14,638 nucleotides of DNA from JBOGGN01 sp050744165 (GTDB taxonomy: Bacteria; Actinomycetota; Acidimicrobiia; Acidimicrobiales; Palsa-688). Below, in pieces: positions 6,589-14,614 of this stretch; position 1 is the first letter of the stretch; the number at the start of each line of letters is the position of its first letter. Under the pieces are notes generated by a model. It was not told the DNA's origin, did not search any database, and saw nothing but the letters and a program-made list of their open reading frames with translations. The stretch spans positions 1-14,638 of the forward strand of contig JBOGGN010000204.1 of assembly GCA_050744165.1 (NCBI GenBank), in the 5' to 3' direction. Position numbers and translations under genes: made by a program.

Positions 6589-8209
6589 CAACGACGCCGA
6601 CATCCCGGGCTCCGCCGAGGAGCCCCCGATACCGGTGGAACCGGTGGAGCTGTTCGTGGACAAGGACGACGAGGTCGTCAAAGCGGTGGATCTCCAGCAC
6701 CGAGCGGTGCAGGGCTCCCTGGCGACAGCGATCAACGTGGTGGTTTCCACTCCGACGGCGGCGGTGGGCACCGTGATTGTGGCCCGCCTGCTGCAACCGA
6801 GCGCCTATGGGCGCCTGGCGTACCTCTCCATCGCGCTCACGCTGACCCTGTCTGCCAGTGATTTCGGCATGAACGCCGGCCTCGTCCAATGGGGCGCCGC
6901 GAGTGCCGCCCGACGGGACAAAGCCGCGACCGCGTATCTGACGTCGAGCGGGAACGGATTTCGGCTCCTCGTCCAACTGCCGGTCCTGCTCGTCGTCGGG
7001 TTGATCCTCATCCGCACTCAGCCGGCGTGGGTCCAGGAGACGTTCGTGCTGGCGATGGTGATGAGCGTGGCGACGGCCGGGGCGACGGTTGTGATGACGC
7101 TGCAGAATCGCACGGCACCGTTGGCCGTGCTGGCCATGATCAGCAACGTCGTGGTGCAGGTCGGCATCGTGGCGGCTGCATGGCGGTGGCGGGCTCCGGG
7201 GCCGGTTTGGGTGGTCCGCCTTGCCATCGGGGTCGCGTTCGCGGCCTACCCCATCTTCTTGGTCGATCGGGCGGATCGCCGGCAGGCCCTGTGGCCCCGG
7301 CTGCCCCGGAAGATTCCGGACGGCTTCTGGCGCTTCGCCCTGTTGTCCTGGGCCGGGGGACTGCTGGTGCTGCTGGTGTACTCCCGGTCTGAGGTCTTCG
7401 TCTTGAGCTACTACCACCAGTCCCGCAATCTGGGCATCTTCGCCCTGGGATTCGGCTTGAGCCAGCAACTCACGACACCGGTGGACGCCATGCTCGGACC
7501 ACTGCTACCGGCATCGGCCGCCCTGTTGTCCGCTCATCCCGCTCGGGCCGAGAGGGCTCTGCTCCGGGGTCTCAGGTTCTCGTCGCTGATGTGCGGCGGC
7601 ATCGCCGCGATGCTCATCCCGGCGGTCTACTTCGTAGTGCCACTGGTCTACGGATCCGGCTATCACGAGGTGGCGGGGATCTTCTTGGTGCTCGGTTTGA
7701 TCTCGACACTGCAGTCGGTGTCGCATCCCATCAATGCCCTCTACACCGCCCGCCGCAGGGCGGGCGTGATCCTCGGCGTCAACGGGGCCACCCTGGTGGT
7801 CGACGGTGCGGTCGCCGTGGGACTGATCCCGTTGCTTGGGGCGTGGGGCGCAGTGGTCGCCAACTCCACGACCCAGATTGTCTCCAGCGCCTGGTTCGCC
7901 TTCTTGGAGTTTCGCCACTACGACATCCGCGGGACCACGCTGCTGCTGGTGTGGCGATCCTGGTTCTTGGGTGCCGTCTCCCTCGGCATCGCCCTGCTGG
8001 CCGGCCGGGTTTCGCCGTACGGAGATCCGATCGTCAGGGCGGCCCTGGCGGCGGTGGTCGGAGGGCTCGCTTACGTCCTGCTGATCCGTTCCTTCGGGGG
8101 CGTCTTGGATGACGATGACCGCGCCGTGATCCTGCGCGTCGTCCCGGCCCGCGTACGTGGCCTACTCGACGCCGTGGCCTCGGTGGTGTCCGTACGGCCC
8201 GGCAGCTGA
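6581..8209 (+). CDS. Wzx-type polysaccharide flippase (MOP superfamily)
   Basis: A 542-residue intact membrane protein starting at GTG 6581 and overlapping the preceding remnant by eight bases. An acidic, proline-rich cytoplasmic N-terminus (about 1-40) precedes roughly 12-14 hydrophobic helices; clear ones lie near 47-70, 80-98, 128-146, 153-174, 181-200, 209-228 and 252-268. Typical features are ARLLQPSAYGRLAYL (68-82), where such flippases carry a YG pair, and YSRSEVFVLSYYHQSRNLGI (267-286), the start of the second half of polysaccharide exporters. It would move the undecaprenyl-linked repeat unit across the cytoplasmic membrane. Its position among glycosyltransferase and methyltransferase genes fits a Wzx/Wzy system. 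No Wzy-like polymerase gene is seen in the window. Confidence 0.9.
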   Translation: MPDNDADIPGSAEEPPIPVEPVELFVDKDDEVVKAVDLQHRAVQGSLATAINVVVSTPTAAVGTVIVARLLQPSAYGRLAYLSIALTLTLSASDFGMNAGLVQWGAASAARRDKAATAYLTSSGNGFRLLVQLPVLLVVGLILIRTQPAWVQETFVLAMVMSVATAGATVVMTLQNRTAPLAVLAMISNVVVQVGIVAAAWRWRAPGPVWVVRLAIGVAFAAYPIFLVDRADRRQALWPRLPRKIPDGFWRFALLSWAGGLLVLLVYSRSEVFVLSYYHQSRNLGIFALGFGLSQQLTTPVDAMLGPLLPASAALLSAHPARAERALLRGLRFSSLMCGGIAAMLIPAVYFVVPLVYGSGYHEVAGIFLVLGLISTLQSVSHPINALYTARRRAGVILGVNGATLVVDGAVAVGLIPLLGAWGAVVANSTTQIVSSAWFAFLEFRHYDIRGTTLLLVWRSWFLGAVSLGIALLAGRVSPYGDPIVRAALAAVVGGLAYVLLIRSFGGVLDDDDRAVILRVVPARVRGLLDAVASVVSVRPGS

Positions 8210-8220
8210 CCGCGGCGCCG

Positions 8221-9267
8221 ATGAAGGTCTGCATCGTCCCGTTTGGCAGGACGTGGCTGCACCAGGGGGGGCACAGAACCCAGCAGTTGCAGACTGCGCG
8301 CGCCCTACGCCAAGCCGGTGCCAGCGTCGTAGTGGGGGGCGCCGAGTTGGCCGCCACGGCAGGCTTCGACATTGTTCATTTCTTCGGCGACCCGGCGTCG
8401 CTGCTCGCCTACGGTCGTCCCCGGGGCCAGCTCATCGTGAGCCCCGTGTATTTCCCGGCGTCAGTGCAACTCGGTCCGGTGCGGTCCAGCACCACCTCGG
8501 TTGGCACCGGCATGGACCGCCTCCACCACGTCGGACGCTGCCTGCGCCACCCCCGAGACCGCCGTCGGCAGTGGGACGAACTGCGCTGCTCCCTCACGAG
8601 CATCGCGTCGGCGGACAAGATCGTCGTCAACAGCCACGCCGAGGGCCAGCTGCTGGTCGAGGACATCCGCCGCTACGCCGGTGCCGTTGACATGCCACCG
8701 CTGCACGTGGCGTATAGCGGTGTCGACGACGTGTTCTTCTCCGGTACTGCCGCCCGGGGACGATCGCTTGTTGGCGAGGCGCCCTTCGTCCTGTGCGTAG
8801 CCCGTCCCGAACCGTTGAAAAACCAGGTGGCGCTCAGCCGAGCAATGCAGGCCGTCGATCGGCGACTGGTGCTCATCGGCGAGGTCCTCCGCGGCAACGA
8901 GCGGTTCTTCGCCCGGTGCCTCGAGATGCTGCCGTCGCTCGTTCACTTGCCCGACCTCGGGCCGGGCGACCTGGCCGATGTGTACGCCGCCGCCGACGCT
9001 CACGTGCTGGCGTCCCACTACGAAACCACGGGCCTCGCCACCCTGGAGGCCCTGGCCGCGGGGACGCCGGCAGTGGTGGGACGGGGTACCTGCGTTGCCG
9101 AGTATTACGGCACCGCGGTGCGAGCGGTCGACCCCAACGATTTCCGCGACATCCGGAGAGGAATCCTGGAGGCGCTGGCGGGCCCGGCGGGCACCGAAGC
9201 GGCGACCGCCCGCCGGTATCCGTGGACGAGGACCAGTCGGGAGCTCCTGGCGGCCTACCGGGCCTAG
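8221..9267 (+). CDS. GT4 family glycosyltransferase, intact
   Basis: A 348-residue GT-B enzyme starting at ATG 8221, eleven bases after the flippase stop and without a clear Shine-Dalgarno match. The N-terminal domain begins MKVCIVPFGRTWLHQGGHRT with a glycine-rich loop, then FDIVHFFGDP (49-58). ADKIVVNSHAEGQLL (131-145) is the usual segment before the linker, and HVAYSGVDDVFF (162-173) is the linker. The C-terminal domain opens VLCVARPEPLKNQ (190-202), with the acceptor-side KN pair, and carries the E-x7-E donor motif ETTGLATLE (268-276). No lesion is visible. It should add one sugar to the repeat unit; specificity is unknown. Its stop TAG shares the palindrome CTAG with the stop of the convergent methyltransferase. 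Confidence 0.87.
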   Translation: MKVCIVPFGRTWLHQGGHRTQQLQTARALRQAGASVVVGGAELAATAGFDIVHFFGDPASLLAYGRPRGQLIVSPVYFPASVQLGPVRSSTTSVGTGMDRLHHVGRCLRHPRDRRRQWDELRCSLTSIASADKIVVNSHAEGQLLVEDIRRYAGAVDMPPLHVAYSGVDDVFFSGTAARGRSLVGEAPFVLCVARPEPLKNQVALSRAMQAVDRRLVLIGEVLRGNERFFARCLEMLPSLVHLPDLGPGDLADVYAAADAHVLASHYETTGLATLEALAAGTPAVVGRGTCVAEYYGTAVRAVDPNDFRDIRRGILEALAGPAGTEAATARRYPWTRTSRELLAAYRA

Positions 9268-10032
9268 TTCGAGGTGGGACCGGGACGCCGCTCGGCCAGC
9301 CGCCGCCGGGCGGCGTCGGACAAGGCCCGCCCGAAGATGCGGCCCGCGGCCCGAAGGGAGGGCGCCGCCGTGAGTTCGTCGAGCTTCACCTGGGATTGCT
9401 CCGGGTGGACCAGCGAGGGCGGTTGCCCGGGATCGAAGCCGACCTGACGGGACAAGCTGGTCCGGGCCTCACCGGCGGGAGAGGCGAACAGCGGGAGATT
9501 CTGCCGGTACCAGAAACCCACTCGACCGTCCTCCCACAACCGGGGCCGCAGGAGGTCGAAGGGCCTCCACCCGGCCCGGGAGAAAAGTTGCAACCAATAG
9601 AGGGGCCACTGTTCGTTCGCATGATTGACTCCGCCCTCGCCGGGAACGGCGGCGCTGAACACGGCGACATCGGCGTGCCTCGTCAAGGTGTCGACGAAGG
9701 TCGCGGCGGCATCCGCCGGCAGGTGTTCGGCTACCTCTAGCCAGCGACAGCACCACGTCGAACGTGCGGCCCAGGTGGCCAGGCGTGGCCAGGTCATGAC
9801 GCACGAAACGGGCAGCTGGGATCTGCAGTTGCTCCTCGGGAACATGGAGGCCGTCGACTCCTACCACGTCGCTCCCGCCGCCGTTGACGAACTCGGCCAA
9901 CCACGCTCCGATGCCGCACCCGAAATCGACTACTGGGGAGGGATGCAGCAGATCGACCAGAGGTGGGACCACGGCCCTGGCCGAGGAACCGGACTGCTCT
10001 GCCTGGAGGCTGTAGAAATCGTGGCTGTACAT
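9264..10032 (-). pseudogene. SAM-dependent methyltransferase with a 4-base frameshifting insertion
   Basis: Transcribed leftward from ATG 10032. The first 97 residues hold motif I, VVDFGCGIGAWLAEF (34-48), DVVGVDGLHVP (55-65) and FDVVLSL (91-97). Immediately after, at 9738-9742, the frame is lost. Removing four bases restores EVAEHLPADAAATFVDTLTR, then FSAAVPGEGG and NEQWPLYW, an order I know from a family of small class I methyltransferases in polysaccharide clusters (SLEVAEHLP followed by FSAAxPGxGGxxHxNEQWPSYW). The repaired frame runs to TAG at 9266-9264. If unrepaired, the product would keep the SAM-binding loop but lose the rest of the fold. The likely role was methylation of a sugar. 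It points away from the neighbouring GT4 gene at 10169. Confidence 0.8.
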
Positions 10033-10168
10033 ACGGATCCGGCCACGCGGGCAGGTCCCCGAGCTCAGCGATGCCGGGTCGACCGCCCATTAGGCTCGGT
10101 GACGTGGTGTCGGGGTCGCTCAACCAGAGGCGAGCGGTGGTCTTCTGAGCGGGCGGGGAGCCCTGGCG
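10033..10168. other. Divergent intergenic region
   Basis: These 136 bases separate the leftward methyltransferase from the rightward GT4 gene and are the only divergent gap in the window, so promoters for both are expected here. I see no convincing -35/-10 pair; TAGGCT near 10091 could be a weak -10 element. No hairpin or long repeat stands out. Confidence 0.4.
10155..10160 (+). promoter_or_regulatory. Ribosome binding site for the GT4 gene at 10169
   Basis: GGGGAG lies eight bases before the GTG at 10169. An in-frame TGA at 10146-10148 closes the frame upstream, so the start must lie after it, and this site supports GTG 10169. Confidence 0.6.
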
Positions 10169-11362
10169 GTGGTGATTGTCGGTGAGAGCCTTCCAGACTA
10201 CGGCGGGTCAGGCGCCAACCAAACCGCCCTTGCGCTGATCCTGGCGGGCAATGGCCACCGCGTGGCCTTCGCCAGCCGGTGGCCGGTCGATCGGGCGGGC
10301 GAGCGGGTCCGGTCGCTTCGGGCGGCCGGGGTGGCGCTGCTGGTCCCGAAGTTCACCGGCGCCACCGGAGCCTTCTTCCCCTCGGAATACACCGTCCGGC
10401 GGTCCATCCGGCTGGCGGAGGCGGTGCTGCGCAATCGAGCCATGGGCAGCGTCCGGGACGATCCCGCGACCGTCGAACAACGGGAACGCGACGTGCATGC
10501 CATCCTCCGGCGTCGCATTGCCCATTGGCTGCGCCGCCAGCGGCCGGCGTCGCCGGTCATCCACGTCATCGGACGAGAAACCACGCCCGTCATGTCCCCG
10601 CTACGGGGGCTCGGCGTGCCGCTGGTCTTCACCGAGTTGGGGCAGCTGCTCAACCTGGGCCTGGATGCCACCACCGTGACCCCGGCGGAGGCCGATGCCT
10701 ATAGCGCCGACAGCCGAGAGGCAGCTCGGGTGCTCGAGCGCCTGGAAGGGAGCGCCATCCGCTTCATCCCGGGGCTGGGCGGCTTCCCTGAGCCGACGAC
10801 ACCGGTTCCCGAGGTCGCGAGCCGGTTCGTGGTGACCAGCCGGCTGGAGCCGGTCAAGCAGGTGCACCTGGCGGTGGAGGCCGTCGCCCAGGTGCCCGGC
10901 GTCCGCCTGGACATTCACGGCGACGGCAGCGCCCGGTCCCGGGTCGACGACGCTGTCTCGGATCTGCACCTGTCCGACCGGGTGACAGTCCACGGGATGT
11001 CGAACCGTAACGCCGTCAAGGCGGCCCTGGACCGGGCTCACGGCTTCGTCGTGACCTCGCTGCCGAGCGAGGGAACTCCGGTGGCCATACTCGAGGCCAT
11101 GAGTCGAGGCCGACCGGTGGTGACCACCGCCGTATGGGGTATTCCGGACATCGTTGCCGACGGGGCCGAAGCCTTGTTCCACGACTCCTCACCGTCGGAT
11201 CTTGCAGCCCAGTTGACGCGCCTGGCCACCGAGCCGGGGCTGGCACGACGCGTGGGTGAGGCGGCGCGACGACGCTGGGAAAGCGAGTTGACCCAAGCGG
11301 TCACCGCGGGTGCCTACGAGGCGCTCTACCGCGACGCCATCAGGAGGCGAGCGGCGCCATAG
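10169..11362 (+). CDS. GT4 family glycosyltransferase, intact
   Basis: A 397-residue protein starting at GTG 10169. The N-terminal Rossmann domain starts MVIVGESLPDYGGSGANQTA with the glycine-rich loop expected for acceptor binding. IHVIGRET (131-138) and PLVFTELGQLLNLGL (151-165) complete the first domain. The second domain begins FVVTSRLEPVKQVHLAVEAV (220-239), has the GDG turn at 251-253 and the E-x7-E donor motif EGTPVAILE (301-309), followed by AMSRGRPVVTT. Length and motif order are normal for GT4. It is the first gene of a separate rightward unit, facing away from the frameshifted methyltransferase and followed directly by a decayed kinase copy. Donor and acceptor are unknown. Confidence 0.86.
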   Translation: MVIVGESLPDYGGSGANQTALALILAGNGHRVAFASRWPVDRAGERVRSLRAAGVALLVPKFTGATGAFFPSEYTVRRSIRLAEAVLRNRAMGSVRDDPATVEQRERDVHAILRRRIAHWLRRQRPASPVIHVIGRETTPVMSPLRGLGVPLVFTELGQLLNLGLDATTVTPAEADAYSADSREAARVLERLEGSAIRFIPGLGGFPEPTTPVPEVASRFVVTSRLEPVKQVHLAVEAVAQVPGVRLDIHGDGSARSRVDDAVSDLHLSDRVTVHGMSNRNAVKAALDRAHGFVVTSLPSEGTPVAILEAMSRGRPVVTTAVWGIPDIVADGAEALFHDSSPSDLAAQLTRLATEPGLARRVGEAARRRWESELTQAVTAGAYEALYRDAIRRRAAP

Positions 11363-12066
11363 CCATCGTCCCGGCAACCGACACCTTGGACGAGCGGGTA
11401 GCTTGTAGCGTTTGTTGCGACTCGAGTAGTGAGGGCAAGAGCGCGACGCTGGTGAACCTCGCCGTGACCTTGGCTCGAGCGGGGCAACGCGTCAGCATCG
11501 TCGATTGCGATTTGCGACGGCCGCGGGTGGACCAGTTCTCCACATGACCTCGGACATCGGGTTCACAACGGTCCTGCTGGGCCAGACGCCCCTGTCGAAG
11601 GCCCTGCGGAATGTCGCCGAATCCCTCCGAGCTGCTGGCCGGGCGACGGACCAGAGAGATCCTTGAAAGGTTATTGGCGGACACCGATTTTGTGCTGGTC
11701 GATTCACCACCGGTGCTGCCGGTCTCTGACGGCGCTGTCATCGCCACTTTGGTGGACGCCACCATTCTGGTCGTAAATGACAACGCCACGAGACGCAAGC
11801 AGCTGAGCCGCACGCTGGAATTGCTGGGCCAAGTCGATGCCGGCGTGATCGGCACCGTCCTGAATCGCACCGAAGAGGGCGCATCTATGTACAAGTATAG
11901 CGGCAAGTACTAGCAGTACGCCCCGCGGTCGAGCAACGGCTCGAAGACGGCAAATGTCGCGGCGGCCCCCAACGGTAACGGTAAGAAGGGGCGCTCGAAT
12001 ACCGACCGACGGGTGAAAAAGCCGGTGGCGGTGAAGTCGACCGCAGAAGGACGCCACAGCCAGTAA
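11363..12066 (+). pseudogene. Decayed BY-kinase copy
   Basis: This region parallels the kinase half of the gene at 63-1313 but has no Wzz domain. Walker A survives as SSEGKSATLVNLAVTLARAG (11425 onward) and Walker A' as VSIVDCDLRRPRVDQF. A one-base loss near 11536-11540 (TTCTTC reduced to TTCTC) shifts the frame; the next frame reads HMTSDIGFTTVLLGQTPLSK. A net loss of about 44 bases after ALR removes the VEGLRVLPAGV segment and shifts the frame again to SPNPSELLAGRRTREILERL and VDSPPVLPVSD (Walker B). A TAG at 11911 then interrupts the tyrosine cluster (YKYSGKY, stop, QY), yet the same frame stays open to TAA at 12064-12066 and encodes RRVKKPV, as in the intact copy. Three lesions make it a pseudogene. 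Confidence 0.85.
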
Positions 12067-12451
12067 CCGCCCTCTTGCGGTCTCGGGGTTGCAGGCGCGG
12101 CGCGGCAACTTTGACGCCGGTGGGATGGTGCAGCGCGTTTGGCCCGAGAATCAATCCTGAGTGCGATCACGCCATGGTGCCGGGCCGCAGGGTCTCATGT
12201 TCGACGGCACGTTGCTTCCGGCAGCTTCGGAACGGATCGCCCAGTTGGGCAGCACTGTGGAGGATGCCCTGGCGCACGTTTCCCAAACCGTCCACGGAAC
12301 AGACCACCGCCATCAGGCAAGTCCACGCGTCCATCGACCAAGTCCCTCGGCGCTCAAAGAAGCGCTCGAAGTCTTGGTTCATCAGCACGGCCTCGTGGTC
12401 GCCGATCTCCGGTCCTTGCTCCGTCAGTTCCTGGATCGGATCCATACCGGA
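12067..12451. other. Stretch without an intact gene; possible coiled-coil remnant on the plus strand
   Basis: I see no convincing complete gene here. The plus strand from about 12190 can be read as helical, heptad-like protein pieces in two frames: SERIAQLGSTVEDALAHVSQ, then TEQTTAIRQVHASIDQV in another frame, then ALKEALEVLVHQHGLVVADL back in the first. Together they resemble a frameshifted coiled-coil segment, perhaps from a glycosyltransferase or methyltransferase. A minus-strand frame (12167-12445) covers the same bases but looks less protein-like. No promoter or terminator is evident. Confidence 0.3.
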
Positions 12452-13549
12452 TCACGGCCTGCTTCGTGACCGTGCGCCTCGGATCACGATCAGCGGGTAT
12501 TGCCCCCACCGGCCACAAAGGCGTGGGAACCGATCCTCAACCAATGCGACGCCTTGGAGCATCCTGGTTCCAAAGGGTGAATCCGGGAAATAGGCTCGTA
12601 GGGCGGGGATGCTGAGGCTGCGCCACGTGACCACGTCGTACTGGAACGGCCATTCCTGCGACGACAACCACCGGTAGCTGAACGGTGCGAAATATAGGTT
12701 CGGCATGTCTGGTCGGACTTCGTTCTTAAGCCGCCGAAGCATGTTCCGCATCGTGAGAGGAAGCTGGACCACCCGCACGGGGAACGACGCACCCCAGGAG
12801 GACACGACGATACCGATGCCGTCTGGCCGGAGCACCCTATGCAACTCTCGGATGGCGGCGCCTTGTTGGTCCCGCGGTACATGGTAGATGGTATGAAGGC
12901 TGATGGCCGCGTCAGCGCAGCCGTCTTTGAGCGGTAGATTGGTCACGTCCGCAAGGATGCACAAGGCCGCGGCGCCCAGCTTGCGCTTCGCCTCCCTGAG
13001 TGCCCGCGGTGAGAAATCGACACAGACCCGAACGTCGAAGTCCTCCGAAAAGTCCAGGTAGTCCTGGTATTGGATCGGTCCTGACGCTGCGTCGACGAGA
13101 TACTTGCCCCGCCTTGGCAGGTGGTCGTTGACCCGGCGGTTGCAGTGGTGACGGTACGGCTCCGATACCGCCCGCAGGTCCTCGAACAATGCGGCGTCGG
13201 CATAGACGTCGGATTCCTGCTGCCACCCTATTTCCTCGTAAAACGTCCTCACGTCGCTGTGAGTGGCCCGAGCGGTGGGCCTTCCGCAGTTTCCGTCTGC
13301 CTCGGTGTCGATCGCCAGGTCGGCCATGAGGACGTAGATATCATCTTCTACGGGGTACAGGAACCGGCCGCACGATGATGCCAGGGCGCCGCTCAACGGA
13401 CGTTCCGCGACCATCCCCGTCGTGTGCCGCACCTCGCCCAATCGGATCCGCCGGTTGATGTCCTTTAGCGCCACCTCGCTGAGGAGCCTGAGGTCCGAGC
13501 CGGTCAGCGGGCAGCGGAGGATCGAAAGGTGCTCAGTTGCCGTCCTCAA
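12452..13549 (-). CDS. Class I SAM-dependent methyltransferase with Trm112-like N-terminal domain
   Basis: A 365-residue protein on the minus strand. I place the start at TTG 13549 because it overlaps the upstream GT4 stop as TTGA, the same architecture as the ATGA overlaps elsewhere. Residues 8-80 resemble a Trm112/UPF0434-type module (LSILRCPLTGSDLRLL, then SSCGRFLYPVEDDIYVLM), but only C13 and C60 remain of the usual four zinc-binding cysteines. The catalytic domain has motif I LVDAASGPIQ (151-160), VCVDFSPRAL (176-185), ADVTNLPLKDG (200-210), HTIYHVP (219-225) and ELHRVLRPDGIGIVVS (235-250), matching Methyltransf_11. No lesion is seen. It probably methylates a sugar or glycolipid intermediate. 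The frame continues open upstream to 13873, but that part lies over the GT4 gene. Confidence 0.8.
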   Translation of the reverse strand: MRTATEHLSILRCPLTGSDLRLLSEVALKDINRRIRLGEVRHTTGMVAERPLSGALASSCGRFLYPVEDDIYVLMADLAIDTEADGNCGRPTARATHSDVRTFYEEIGWQQESDVYADAALFEDLRAVSEPYRHHCNRRVNDHLPRRGKYLVDAASGPIQYQDYLDFSEDFDVRVCVDFSPRALREAKRKLGAAALCILADVTNLPLKDGCADAAISLHTIYHVPRDQQGAAIRELHRVLRPDGIGIVVSSWGASFPVRVVQLPLTMRNMLRRLKNEVRPDMPNLYFAPFSYRWLSSQEWPFQYDVVTWRSLSIPALRAYFPDSPFGTRMLQGVALVEDRFPRLCGRWGQYPLIVIRGARSRSRP

Positions 13550-14587
13550 GAGACCGGGCGACGACCCTTGAGCGTTATCGCCACCGCCTGGTGCAGCCGT
13601 ATGGCGAAGGATGCTTCGGAGAAGGACTCGGCGTGGTCCTTGATGGCCTCGGGCTCCCAGGCGGTGGTCGCCATCTTCCGCACAGCCGCCACGATCGACG
13701 GCGGCATTGGCTCGGGGAAGAAGACCCCGGTTTTCCCGTCGATCACGGTGTCCAGGAACCCCGCCCCTTCCAGGACGACGGCGGGCCTGCCGCACGACGC
13801 GGCTTCCAGCGCCGTCAAACCGAAGTCTTCGCAGGCGGCCGAGACCACGGCGGCCGTGTTCCGGTAGAGCCACCGGAGCTCGGCATCCTCAACATGGCCG
13901 AGGAGCCGGACGTTGCGAGGGCACGCGGCGCGGACCCGCTCCTCCTCGGGACCCGATCCCACGACGATGAGTCGTTGGTCCGGTAGGTCGGCGAAGGCGG
14001 AGATCACGGCGTCGACCTGATTGTAGGTCGACAAACGGGACACACTGAGCAGATAACCAGGAATGACACCGGCGACTGGATGGTCGGTTACCTCCGCGAA
14101 CGATGTCATCGGCGGTGGCACGACCAGGGCGTCGATCCGGTAGGCCTCGGCGAGGCGGTCCCTCACGATCGCCGAGTTCGCATAATACAGGTCGGCGGTC
14201 GTGGCCGGGGGACGATCGGTGTGTCGCAACGCCGGGGCGAGCATCCGAGCGCCGGCGCGGAGCACGGGCGGCCACCCGGCGAGATACTCGTCGGCTTGCT
14301 GAAACAGTCACCGAGATGAGCGTATGGCAGTAGACGATCTTGACCCCCGTGCTGTGGGGCCCGTGGGCGAATCCACTCGAGGAGCAGATCAGAGCGTCGG
14401 CGTCGACGTCGACGCGCAAGCGCGAGAACGCCACCTGGTAGACGGGGAGGCCCCATCGATGGTCCTGGCGCAGGGCCGCAATGCGGTTGGGCCAAAGGGT
14501 CCGGACGTCGTAGTCCCGGAACTCCTGGTAGGTGCGCTCGGGCTCGTACACCGAGGTGTAGAGTGGTGCGTCCGCGAAGGCCCTCAA
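13546..14587 (-). pseudogene. GT4 glycosyltransferase, frameshifted and lacking its first residues
   Basis: Read leftward. The first part, from TTG 14587, reads RAFADAPLYTSVYEPERTYQ, then ALICSSSGFAHG and KIVYCHT, the usual N-terminal domain of a GT4 subfamily. Near 14305-14315 the frame changes by one base and continues LFQQADEYLAGWPPVLRAGA, YYANSAIVRDRL, YLLSVSRLSTYNQVD and VVGSGPEEERV. The donor motif is EDFGLTALE, and the gene ends at TGA 13548-13546, overlapping the methyltransferase start. About 25-30 N-terminal residues with the glycine-rich acceptor loop are missing: an in-frame TGA lies just upstream of 14587 and the window ends soon after. Both domains are otherwise complete, so this could be a working gene with a sequence error, or a recent pseudogene. 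Confidence 0.78.
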
Positions 14588-14614
14588 GCGACAGCATCAA
14601 GGGCGTCGTTCTGA

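Noticed and set aside
12167..12445. Minus-strand open frame of 92 codons
   Set aside because: No recognisable domain, no ribosome binding site, and plus-strand pieces over the same bases look more protein-like.
13550..13873. Upstream extension of the minus-strand methyltransferase frame
   Set aside because: It covers the GT4 coding region in a different frame, and the translation loses methyltransferase or Trm112 character upstream of the TTG at 13549.
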